Assembly: GCA_017452035.1 (NCBI GenBank)
Contig: JAFTNE010000201.1
Span: 1-10,326 of the forward strand
DNA: 10,326 nucleotides
Reading direction: 5' to 3'
Source of the DNA: Clostridia bacterium
GTDB taxonomy: Bacteria > Bacillota > Clostridia > Christensenellales > CAG-314
Positions 1 through 6,428 of the stretch are shown in pieces. The position numbers and the translations under genes are program-made. Positions within the stretch are counted from its first letter, which is position 1, and each line of letters starts with the position of its first letter. The notes under the pieces were generated by a model. The model saw only the letters and a program-made list of their open reading frames with translations, did no database searches and was not told where the DNA came from.

Positions 1-91
1 AACAGTTTAAATACCCTTACCTGTATATTTGTTAGAATATACCAATCTTCGGTAATTGTAAGAAAATTTTGTCGCAATGTGCGCAAATGTA

Positions 92-120
92 GCATAAAAA
101 GCCACAATTTTGCATTTAAT
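92..120 (+). promoter_or_regulatory. Possible sigma-E-like promoter of spoIIID
   Basis: GCATAAA at 92-98 and CATTTAAT at 113-120 are 14 bases apart. This resembles the sigma-E pattern (a -35 with central ATA and a CATACAAT-like -10). In Bacillus subtilis, spoIIID is transcribed by sigma-E in the mother cell, so such a promoter is expected here. The match is partial in AT-rich DNA and the leader would be very short, so this is a weak inference. Confidence 0.25.
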
Positions 121-142
121 ATACAAAAATGTGGAGTTTGGT

Positions 143-391
143 TTGAAAAGTTACATCAAAGAAAGAGTTTTAGACATTGCCCACTACCTTTTGCATACAA
201 AATGCACTGTGCGCCAAGTTGCAAAGGTGTTTTGCGTATCCAAATCTACTGCGCACAAAGATTTGAGTTACCGACTGCCCCTATTGGACAAAAGTTTGTA
301 CAACGAGGTAGCCAAAGTTCTGGGAGAAAACTGGTCGGAAAGGTACATCCGTGGTGGCGAAAGTACCAAACGCAAGTACAAGGGGAAATGA
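143..391 (+). CDS. spoIIID: Sporulation transcriptional regulator SpoIIID
   Basis: A small DNA-binding protein that in Bacillus and Clostridium activates and represses mother-cell genes after engulfment, in the sigma-E to sigma-K cascade. The 82-residue product closely follows SpoIIID from end to end: the opening SYIKERV, a helix-turn-helix at about residues 22-41 (TVRQVAKVFCVSKSTAHKDL), then RLP, and RGGESTKRKYK near the C-terminus (70-80). I start it at TTG 143 because GGAG at 133-136 lies six bases upstream and because known SpoIIID proteins begin just before YIKER. The same frame is open from TTG 110, which would add 11 unrelated residues. The protein is slightly shorter than the 93-residue B. 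subtilis one. It stands alone, followed at once by a terminator. Family assignment is firm; the TTG start is an inference. Confidence 0.93.
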   Translation: MKSYIKERVLDIAHYLLHTKCTVRQVAKVFCVSKSTAHKDLSYRLPLLDKSLYNEVAKVLGENWSERYIRGGESTKRKYKGK

Positions 392-421
392 AAACAGCGA
401 GATAACTCTCGCTGTTTTTTT
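391..421 (+). terminator. Rho-independent terminator of spoIIID
   Basis: ACAGCGAGA (394-402) pairs with TCTCGCTGT (407-415) around a TAAC loop, followed by seven T (415-421). The As at 391-394 can pair with the T tract, so it may also work on the reverse strand. It begins at the last base of the spoIIID stop codon. Confidence 0.92.
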
Positions 422-566
422 GTTTGCGCATTTTGCCTTGCACAATTAGGTGCTATCTACCCAAAAATCGAAGCTATTTGTAAAATAAAACACTACTTCA
501 CTACTTTGTTTTATGTTTATCTATAAATAAAACTGTAACATTTTTTACCACAAAGCGTGCGCTTGC

Positions 567-595
567 TTGACAAAACGTGCATATAAGTTTACAAT
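567..595 (+). promoter_or_regulatory. Sigma-A promoter of glyQS
   Basis: TTGACA at 567-572 and TACAAT at 590-595 are separated by exactly 17 bases. The start of transcription would fall near 602, giving a leader of only about 24 bases that holds the AGGAGA ribosome binding site (614-619). There is therefore no room for a T-box leader downstream of this promoter. Confidence 0.88.
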
Positions 596-625
596 ACTAT
601 CACAACAATTTTCAGGAGAAAAACT

Positions 626-2014
626 ATGGCACAACTCACTATGGAAAAGTTAGTAAATCTTGCAAAAGGCAGAGGTTTTGTTTACGCAGGAAGTGAAATA
701 TATGGTGGTCTTTCCAACTCTTGGGACTACGGTCCACTTGGTGTGGAAATGAAAAACAACATCAAACAAGTTTGGTATCGTAAGTTTATCAAAGAACATC
801 CACTTAACGTTGGTTTGGACTCGGCAATTTTGATGAATCCAAAAACTTGGGAAGCAAGTGGTCACTTGGGTGGATTTAGCGACCCACTTATGGACTGCAA
901 GAGCTGTCACGCTCGCCATCGCGCAGATAATCTTATTGAAGATTACCAAACAAAACACGGCGTTGACGTGCCTGTTGCAACAATGTCCAACGAAGATATG
1001 GAAAAATACATCGTTGAGCATCAAATCCGTTGTCCAGTTTGTGGAAACTGCGACTTTACACCTATCCGTAAGTTCAACCTTATGTTCAAAACATTTATTG
1101 GTGTTACAGAGAACTCCACATCCACAGTTTACCTTCGTCCAGAAACTGCACAAGGTATTTTTGTAAACTTCAAAAACGTTTGTCGCACCACTCGCAAAAA
1201 ACTTCCATTTGGTATCGGTCAAATTGGTAAGTCCTTCCGTAACGAAATTACACCTGGTAACTTTATTTTCCGTATTCGTGAGTTCGAACAAATGGAATTG
1301 GAATTTTTCTGCAAGCCAGGTACCGACCTTGAGTGGTTTGACTACTGGAAAAACTTCTGCAAGCAATGGCTCTTGGACCTTGGTATCAAGGAAGAGAACC
1401 TTAGACTTCGCGACCACGACAAGGACGAATTGTGTTTCTACTCTAAGGCGACAACCGACTTCGAAGTTAAGTTCCCATTTGGTTGGGGCGAGCTTTGGGG
1501 TATTGCTGACCGTACTGACTACGACCTTGGCCGTCACCAAGAAGTTAGTGGCGAAAGCTTGGAGTACACCGACCCTGTTACAAACGAAAAGTTCATCCCA
1601 TACGTAATTGAACCAAGTCTTGGTGCAGACAGAGCATTTTTGGCTTTCCTTTCCAACGCATACGAAGAGGAAGTTGTTGGCGAAAACGACACACGTGTTG
1701 TACTTCACCTCCACCCAGAAATTGCTCCTATCAAGGCATGCGTGTTGCCACTTTCCAAAAAACTTAGCGAAAGCGCAACTGCACTTTACCAAGACCTTTT
1801 GAAACACTTTACATGCGACTATGACGAGGCTGGTAGCATTGGTAAGCGTTATCGCCGTCAAGACGAAATTGGTACACCATTCTGCATTACAGTGGACTTC
1901 GACACCGAAGTGGATGGATGCGTAACCGTTCGTGACCGTGACACAATGCAACAAGAACGTGTTGCCATTGCCGACCTTGCCGAGTACCTCAAAAAGAGAA
2001 TTTTTATCTACTAA
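626..2014 (+). CDS. glyQS: Glycine--tRNA ligase, single-chain dimeric type
   Basis: Charges tRNA-Gly with glycine in the cytoplasm. The 462-residue product has the class II synthetase core of the alpha2 (eukaryote-like) GlyRS: an N-terminal segment with [10 protein letters not shown] (30-39), motif 2 around [13 protein letters not shown] (from F204, with R205 and E207), and motif 3 [10 protein letters not shown] (E329 to R336). The last ~100 residues form the anticodon-binding domain. An insert between the N-terminal part and motif 2 carries two CxxC pairs (C91/C94 and C136/C139), which look like a zinc-binding knuckle. AGGAGA at 614-619 supports the ATG at 626. The length is normal for the family and the frame is intact. 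This form differs from the alpha2beta2 GlyQ/GlyS enzyme. The gene is a single unit with its own promoter and terminator. The assignment is essentially certain. Confidence 0.97.
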   Translation: MAQLTMEKLVNLAKGRGFVYAGSEIYGGLSNSWDYGPLGVEMKNNIKQVWYRKFIKEHPLNVGLDSAILMNPKTWEASGHLGGFSDPLMDCKSCHARHRADNLIEDYQTKHGVDVPVATMSNEDMEKYIVEHQIRCPVCGNCDFTPIRKFNLMFKTFIGVTENSTSTVYLRPETAQGIFVNFKNVCRTTRKKLPFGIGQIGKSFRNEITPGNFIFRIREFEQMELEFFCKPGTDLEWFDYWKNFCKQWLLDLGIKEENLRLRDHDKDELCFYSKATTDFEVKFPFGWGELWGIADRTDYDLGRHQEVSGESLEYTDPVTNEKFIPYVIEPSLGADRAFLAFLSNAYEEEVVGENDTRVVLHLHPEIAPIKACVLPLSKKLSESATALYQDLLKHFTCDYDEAGSIGKRYRRQDEIGTPFCITVDFDTEVDGCVTVRDRDTMQQERVAIADLAEYLKKRIFIY

Positions 2015-2034
2015 GATAACTACAACACAAACAC

Positions 2035-2069
2035 ACTACCATCAACAAACAGTTGGTGGTAGTTTTTTT
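2035..2069 (+). terminator. Rho-independent terminator of glyQS
   Basis: ACTACCATCAAC (2035-2046) pairs with GTTGGTGGTAGT (2052-2063), with one G-U pair and the loop AAACA. Seven T follow (2063-2069). It lies 20 bases after the stop codon. Confidence 0.93.
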
Positions 2070-2488
2070 ATTTAAGTAACACACACTCGGTGCAAACTTG
2101 ATGCACATACACACAAGATTTGCCATTGTTTTTATGGCGTTTACAAAGGCAACTAACGTTCGTCAAATGCGCCCAAACGATATTCGTTCATCACACGCGA
2201 CACGCTTGCCAAAATGCCGATGTAAAATTTGTCAAATTTTACTTTTGGTGTATTGCCAAAATGGACAAAATTTTGTATAATAGTTTTATTGTAGTTGCAC
2301 AAAATTTTGATAATTGCACAACTTGCAATGTAGAGCAAAATTGGCAAAAAGCAATGTGTTGTTTAGCGTCAACAAAAGTAATTACAATAAAATATAATTA
2401 TTTTTTGTTAACTAACTGCGTTGCTACTATGCCAAATACCCACTAGGCCGTAAACTTTTACGGGATACAAAAACAAGGAGAACAAACA
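2070..2488. other. Non-coding stretch between glyQS and tex
   Basis: No convincing forward gene is visible in these 419 bases; the open frames have no ribosome binding site or protein-like composition. The left part (about 2155-2240), read on the reverse strand, looks like coding DNA ending in a stop codon and may be a gene remnant (see findings). The middle holds a probable tex promoter (2253-2281) embedded in nested inverted repeats. A second TATAAT at 2393-2398, 18 bases after TCAACA, could be another promoter. The right part is an AT-rich leader with a short hairpin, CCGTAA/TTACGG (2448-2463), just upstream of the tex ribosome binding site. Confidence 0.6.
2253..2281 (+). promoter_or_regulatory. 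Probable sigma-A promoter of tex
   Basis: TTGCCA (2253-2258) and a perfect TATAAT (2276-2281) are 17 bases apart. Transcription from here would give a leader of about 200 bases before tex. The -35 hexamer overlaps the inner arm of nested inverted repeats (2228-2269). Confidence 0.65.
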
Positions 2489-4633
2489 ATGGACATTATT
2501 TTGAAACTATCCGAAGAACTTGACGTTGCCAAATGGCAGGTGGAGGCAGCCGTTAACCTTATTGACGAAGGCAACACCATACCATTTATTTCCCGTTATC
2601 GTAAGGAAGCAACAGGCTCCCTCAATGACGAGCAACTGCGTAAACTTTTTGAGCGTCTTACATACCTACGCAATCTTGAAGAAAAGAAAGCGCAGGTACT
2701 AAGTAGCATTGAAGAGCAAGGCAAGCTTACTGACGAACTTCGCGCAGAGATTGAAGCTGCCGAAACGCAAGTTGCAGTGGACGACTTGTATCGTCCATAC
2801 CGTCCAAAGCGCAAAACACGCGCAAGCGTTGCCAAGGAAAAGGGACTTGAACCACTTGCGAATATCATCTTGTTGCAACAGGAAACGGAAGACATCAAGG
2901 TCATCGCAAAACAATACATAGATGCCGAAAAGGGCGTAAAAACAGCAAAAGAGGCTGTTCAAGGCGCGTTGGACATCATTGCCGAGGTAATTTCCGACAA
3001 TGCGCAATATCGCAAAGATATACGTGACCTTACGTTCCGTCTTGGCAAAATTACATCCGTTGCCAAAAAGCCTGATGTAAAAACCGTTTACGACAACTAC
3101 TACAACTACGAAGAAGACATTGTAAAAATTGCAGGACACCGCATTTTGGCTGTTAACCGTGGTGAAACGGAAAAAGTTTTGACGGTAAAGGTTGTAGCAC
3201 CCGAAGATTTGATTTTGGGCTACCTTGATCGCCACGTTATTGTGGGCAACAACCCCAATACCGAGCCATTTGTTAGGTTGGCAATCCAAGATAGTTACGC
3301 GCGTTTGATTGCACCCAGCATTGAAACGGAAGTAAGAAACATGCTTACCGAAAAGGCCGAGGACGGTGCAATTAGCGTATTCGGTAAAAACCTTACACAA
3401 CTACTCATGCAACCACCCATTGCCAACAAAGTTGTTTTGGGTTGGGACCCAGCTTTCCGTACCGGTTGCAAACTTGCAGTAGTAGATGGCACAGGTAAGG
3501 TACTTGATACAACCGTTATCTACCCCACTGCGCCCACCACCCCACTAAAAATTGCTCAAGCAAAGACAACCTTAGTAAAACTGATTACCAAATACAAGGT
3601 AGATATAATTTCGCTTGGTAACGGCACGGCTAGTCGTGAAAGTGAGCAAATTATCGTGGATCTCTTGAAGGAAACAGGCCTACCCGTTCAATACATCATT
3701 GTTAACGAGGCCGGAGCATCTGTGTACTCGGCAAGTAAGCTTGCTACAGTTGAGTTTCCCGATTTTGACGTAGGACAACGTAGCGCAGCAAGCATTGCAC
3801 GTCGTTTGCAAGACCCACTTGCTGAATTGGTAAAAATTGACCCCAAATCCATTGGCGTGGGACAATACCAACACGATATGAACCAAAAGAAATTGGGCGA
3901 AACGCTGGAAGGCGTTGTGGAAGACTGCGTAAACAAGGTTGGTGTAGACCTCAACACTGCAAGCGCACCACTTTTGACGTACATTTCTGGTATCAATGCA
4001 ACCATTGCTAAAAACATTGTTGCCTACCGTGAGAAAAACGGCAAGTTTACCGAGCGCACACAACTGCTTAACGTTGACAAACTGGGCGCAAAGGCATACG
4101 AGCAATGCGCAGGCTTTTTGCGTATTAGTGACGGCACAAACCCACTTGATGCAACAAGCGTACACCCCGAAAGCTACGATGCAACACTTGCCTTCATGAA
4201 AAAGCAAGGTATCAAGGCTAGTAGTATTGGTAAGCTTGCAGGACTATCCAAAATTATCAAAAACTACCCCAAACTTGCAAGCGAACTGGGTATTGGCGAA
4301 CTAACGTTGCGTGATATCGTGGCAGAACTGGAAAAACCTGCACGTGACCCACGTGACGAAATGCCAAAGCCAATTTTGCGTAGTGACGTATTGGAAATGA
4401 AAGACCTCAAAGAAGGTATGATTTTGAAAGGTACAGTGCGCAACGTTATCGACTTTGGTGTGTTTGTAGACATTGGCGTTCACCAAGATGGTTTGGTGCA
4501 TATTTCTCAACTTAACTCCAAAAAGTTTGTAAAACACCCACTTGAAGTGGTAAAAGTTGGCGATATTGTTGACGTAAAGGTGCTTTCCGTTGACCTTGAC
4601 AAAAAACGCATTTCGCTGACAATGAAAATATAG
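2489..4633 (+). CDS. tex: Tex family RNA-binding protein (S1 domain)
   Basis: A conserved bacterial nucleic-acid-binding protein related to eukaryotic Spt6, linked to transcription and RNA metabolism; its exact role is not settled. The 714-residue product has the full Tex layout: a helical N-terminal part with PFISRYRKEATGSL, a YqgF/RNase H-like fold starting near G318-W-D-P and the following GCKLAVVDGTG, a helix-hairpin-helix region at about 485-555 (DLNTASAPLLTYISGI and the later GKF.ER..LL), and a C-terminal S1 RNA-binding domain at about 641-712 (GTVRNVIDFGVFVDIG, DGLVHISQL). AAGGAG eight bases or so before the ATG supports this start. Length and frame are normal. The promoter is probably at 2253-2281. 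No strong terminator separates it from the ZIP gene 181 bases downstream, so read-through is possible. Confidence 0.96.
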   Translation: MDIILKLSEELDVAKWQVEAAVNLIDEGNTIPFISRYRKEATGSLNDEQLRKLFERLTYLRNLEEKKAQVLSSIEEQGKLTDELRAEIEAAETQVAVDDLYRPYRPKRKTRASVAKEKGLEPLANIILLQQETEDIKVIAKQYIDAEKGVKTAKEAVQGALDIIAEVISDNAQYRKDIRDLTFRLGKITSVAKKPDVKTVYDNYYNYEEDIVKIAGHRILAVNRGETEKVLTVKVVAPEDLILGYLDRHVIVGNNPNTEPFVRLAIQDSYARLIAPSIETEVRNMLTEKAEDGAISVFGKNLTQLLMQPPIANKVVLGWDPAFRTGCKLAVVDGTGKVLDTTVIYPTAPTTPLKIAQAKTTLVKLITKYKVDIISLGNGTASRESEQIIVDLLKETGLPVQYIIVNEAGASVYSASKLATVEFPDFDVGQRSAASIARRLQDPLAELVKIDPKSIGVGQYQHDMNQKKLGETLEGVVEDCVNKVGVDLNTASAPLLTYISGINATIAKNIVAYREKNGKFTERTQLLNVDKLGAKAYEQCAGFLRISDGTNPLDATSVHPESYDATLAFMKKQGIKASSIGKLAGLSKIIKNYPKLASELGIGELTLRDIVAELEKPARDPRDEMPKPILRSDVLEMKDLKEGMILKGTVRNVIDFGVFVDIGVHQDGLVHISQLNSKKFVKHPLEVVKVGDIVDVKVLSVDLDKKRISLTMKI

Positions 4634-4814
4634 TAACATGTGTATGTGAACACGTGTTGCAGTGTTTTCATACTATGATGTTGGAACACGTTACGAGAGG
4701 GCAATACCCTCCCCTATGATAACAGGAAAGAAATCAAAATCCACTCAACAAAACAACTATGTCTTTGTTGGTAAAAATCTTATTTTAATACATTAGTCTA
4801 ACAAAAGGAACATC
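4634..4814. other. Hairpin-rich gap between tex and the ZIP gene
   Basis: Three inverted repeats are visible. GTATGTGAACAC and GTGTTTTCATAC pair with two mismatches soon after the tex stop. GAGGG/CCCTC with loop CAATA lies at 4697-4711. CAACAAA (4746-4752) pairs with TTTGTTG (4764-4770). None is followed by a T run, so none is a clear terminator. A weak promoter, TTGTTG (4765-4770) with TACATT (4789-4794), could serve the ZIP gene, and its -35 overlaps the last repeat. Confidence 0.5.
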
Positions 4815-5570
4815 ATGTTAATTGTTGCTTTAACTGCCTTGGGCGTTGGTGGCGCAACCGTCATTGGCGCACTGCTGGGCGTAATTTTCAAAAATCTCAC
4901 ACAAAAGTATTCCAAAATATTTTTGTCTTTTGCTGGTGGCATAATGCTTTCGGCAGCAGTATTTGGGCTGATTTTGCCCTCGTTGGAAAATGGTGGCGAT
5001 TGGAGTCTGCTTGTAACCGTACTGGGTATTTTTGCAGGGGCCGTTTGCTTGAACCTAATTGATAAGCTTACACCACACCTACACAAAATGATTGGCACTG
5101 ACATTGAAGAACACAAGTCTTCTAGTTTAAACAAGATTTTGCTGTTTGTTATTGCCATTGCAATACACAACCTGCCCGAGGGTATTGCTGCTGGCGTTGG
5201 CTTTGGCAACCCCGAAGACCAATCAACTGGCATTTTGATTGCCATTGGTATTGCATTACAAAATATCCCCGAGGGTATGGTTATAATTGCGCCAATGATA
5301 TCAGCTGGGGTATCCAAGAAAAAGGCATTTGGTATTGCAGCACTGACGGGACTGATTGAAGTAATTGGCACATTTGTTGGCTACTTTGCTGTAAAAGCCG
5401 CAGAAGTAATTTTACCATTTGCACTTGCATTTGCTGGTGGCACACTGCTTTACGTTGTAAGTGACGACATGATTCCCGAAACTCACGCTGACGGCAACAA
5501 TCGTGGCGTTACCTTTGCACTGCTTGTGGGCTTTTGCTTTATGCTTGCAATGGACGTTTTGTTGGGATAA
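4815..5570 (+). CDS. ZIP family divalent metal transporter
   Basis: An inner-membrane protein that moves zinc or other divalent metals (iron, manganese) into the cytoplasm; ZupT is the best-known bacterial member. The 251-residue product is hydrophobic with about eight membrane segments, as usual for ZIP proteins. The two metal-site signatures are present: HNLPEG (H118 to G123) in the fourth segment and QNIPEG (Q149, N150, P152, E153) in the fifth. The loop before the fourth segment carries a short His-rich stretch, PHLHK. AAAGGA a few bases upstream supports the ATG. The upstream gap has no recognisable Zur, Fur or manganese-riboswitch signature. A hairpin GGGC-loop-GCCC begins at the stop codon, and a true terminator follows. 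The metal cannot be decided from sequence, so no gene symbol is given. Confidence 0.93.
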   Translation: MLIVALTALGVGGATVIGALLGVIFKNLTQKYSKIFLSFAGGIMLSAAVFGLILPSLENGGDWSLLVTVLGIFAGAVCLNLIDKLTPHLHKMIGTDIEEHKSSSLNKILLFVIAIAIHNLPEGIAAGVGFGNPEDQSTGILIAIGIALQNIPEGMVIIAPMISAGVSKKKAFGIAALTGLIEVIGTFVGYFAVKAAEVILPFALAFAGGTLLYVVSDDMIPETHADGNNRGVTFALLVGFCFMLAMDVLLG

Positions 5571-5609
5571 GGGCGAGGCCCTTTCGTTAAGCCAACAGGA
5601 TATTAACTA

Positions 5610-5649
5610 AAAACAAGCACACTACTTTTTTGTGGTGCGCTTTTGTTTT
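5610..5649 (+). terminator. Terminator of the ZIP transporter gene
   Basis: GCACACTAC (5617-5625) pairs with GTGGTGCGC (5632-5640) around six T, with one A-C mismatch and one T-G pair. The As upstream pair with TTTTGTTTT downstream (5641-5649). The symmetric A and T flanks would allow action on both strands. Confidence 0.8.
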
Positions 5650-5688
5650 GCAATTTGCAAAAAAAGATCACAAAATCACAGATGTGTA

Positions 5689-5717
5689 TTGACATTATGA
5701 TTTTGAGATGTTATATT
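5689..5717 (+). promoter_or_regulatory. Sigma-A promoter of the PH-domain membrane protein gene
   Basis: TTGACA (5689-5694) and TATATT (5712-5717) are separated by 17 bases. The transcript would start near 5724, with a leader of about 34 bases containing AAAGGAA (5744-5750). Confidence 0.85.
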
Positions 5718-5757
5718 GTTACAAAACAATTATCTACAACCTCAAAGGAAAATCATC

Positions 5758-6192
5758 ATGAAAGAAATTATCGCCAAGCGAAGTAAAACAAACTACCTAA
5801 TTATGCTGGCAATATCGGTGTTTGCAGTACTGATTAGCGTAATGAACCTACTTACACAATACAACTTGAAGGTGTTGTACATCATTGGAATTTGCGTTTT
5901 TGGGCTTTCTACCGTAATTTGGTTGCTGTTTATAATTTTTCCAAGTACGGCAATTACCAAGGTTGATAACCAACTTGTTATGCGTGTTGGTTTGTTTAAA
6001 AAGGCTGGCATAAACATTTCGCAAATTGTTGACGTAGGCCTAACTCCCGACCCCAAAAACACAAAGCAAGTGCTTGGCGATAGCGTTACAATCAAATACG
6101 TTATCAAAAAGAAACACGGTCAAATTGACTGTGGTAGTTTGATAGACGCCCCTGCCGTTGTGGAAAAAATAAAAGGTTTGATGGGTAGATAA
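5758..6192 (+). CDS. Small membrane protein with bacterial PH-like domain
   Basis: I do not recognise a named gene. The 144-residue product has a basic N-terminus, two membrane segments (about 13-32 and 39-61) and a C-terminal soluble part (62-144) of beta-rich character. That part includes AITKVDNQLVMRVGLFKKAGINISQIVDVGL, here broken as AITKVDNQLVMRVGLF (from residue 65) followed by KKAGINISQIVDV, then a closing helix, VVEKIKGLM. This layout resembles the YdbS/YdbT and DUF304 group of bacterial PH-domain membrane proteins, whose function is mostly unknown. I chose the ATG at 5758 because AAAGGAA lies seven bases upstream and the sigma-A promoter is just before it; an in-frame ATG at 5716 overlaps the -10 box and cannot be used from that promoter. 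The gene is a single unit with a perfect terminator. The real-gene call is strong, the domain call moderate. Confidence 0.8.
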   Translation: MKEIIAKRSKTNYLIMLAISVFAVLISVMNLLTQYNLKVLYIIGICVFGLSTVIWLLFIIFPSTAITKVDNQLVMRVGLFKKAGINISQIVDVGLTPDPKNTKQVLGDSVTIKYVIKKKHGQIDCGSLIDAPAVVEKIKGLMGR

Positions 6193-6218
6193 AACTGAAA
6201 TATATTTAACAAATAGTA

Positions 6219-6246
6219 AAAAGACCACCAAATTTGGTGGTCTTTT
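6219..6246 (+). terminator. Terminator of the PH-domain protein gene
   Basis: Perfect 14-bp arms, AAAAGACCACCAAA (6219-6232) and TTTGGTGGTCTTTT (6233-6246), the central bases forming the loop. The symmetric A and T ends make it suitable for both strands, which fits the gene converging from the right. Confidence 0.92.
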
Positions 6247-6310
6247 CTTATTATTTTAATAAAAAATTTGAGCAAAAATACGGCACGTGGTTGCAATTTT
6301 TGTGTTTGCA

Positions 6311-6337
6311 CTATTCATCTACTTCGGCAAAGCAACT
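6311..6337 (-). pseudogene. Diverged copy of the 3' end of the kinase-like gene
   Basis: On the reverse strand these 27 bases read S-C-F-A-E-V-D-E-stop, the same as the last eight residues and stop of the kinase-like gene (6429-6455). 24 of 27 bases match, and all three differences are at third codon positions (TAG/TAA, GAA/GAG, GTA/GTG). Upstream of the serine codon the similarity stops abruptly. It lies beyond the terminator at 6354-6382 and cannot be translated as part of the gene. It looks like the tail of a second, otherwise lost homologue, or an old partial duplication. Confidence 0.7.
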
Positions 6338-6353
6338 TTTGGGCGACAGAAAG

Positions 6354-6382
6354 AAAAGTGATGCCCAAAGGACATCACTTTT
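6354..6382 (-). terminator. Terminator of the kinase-like gene
   Basis: AAAAGTGATG (6354-6363) and CATCACTTTT (6373-6382) are perfect 10-bp arms around nine bases. On the reverse strand the hairpin is followed by TTTTCTTTCT. It lies about 47 bases beyond the stop codon. Confidence 0.87.
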
Positions 6383-6428
6383 GTGTTCATTGTAAAATTA
6401 GTATTTTTGCAAAACTTTGCCAAAGATG

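Noticed and set aside
23..42. GTATATT/AATATAC inverted repeat upstream of spoIIID
   Set aside because: AT-rich arms with no T tract and no known site match; it is too weak to call an operator or terminator.
650..1954. Long reverse-strand open frame opposite glyQS (434 codons)
   Set aside because: It is a shadow of glyQS codon bias: Cys- and Val-rich with no domain, no ribosome binding site and no promoter.
2098..2446. Two overlapping forward open frames (60 and 108 codons) between glyQS and tex
   Set aside because: They span promoter-like and AT-rich leader DNA, lack ribosome binding sites and show no protein-like pattern.
2699..3400. Reverse-strand open frame opposite tex (233 codons)
   Set aside because: Same effect. 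The composition is unlike a real protein and the forward frame is a clear Tex protein.
4634..4814. Metal-sensing riboswitch before the ZIP gene
   Set aside because: Hairpins are present, but I could not match them to the manganese (yybP-ykoY) or NiCo consensus and no terminator or sequestrator stem is evident.
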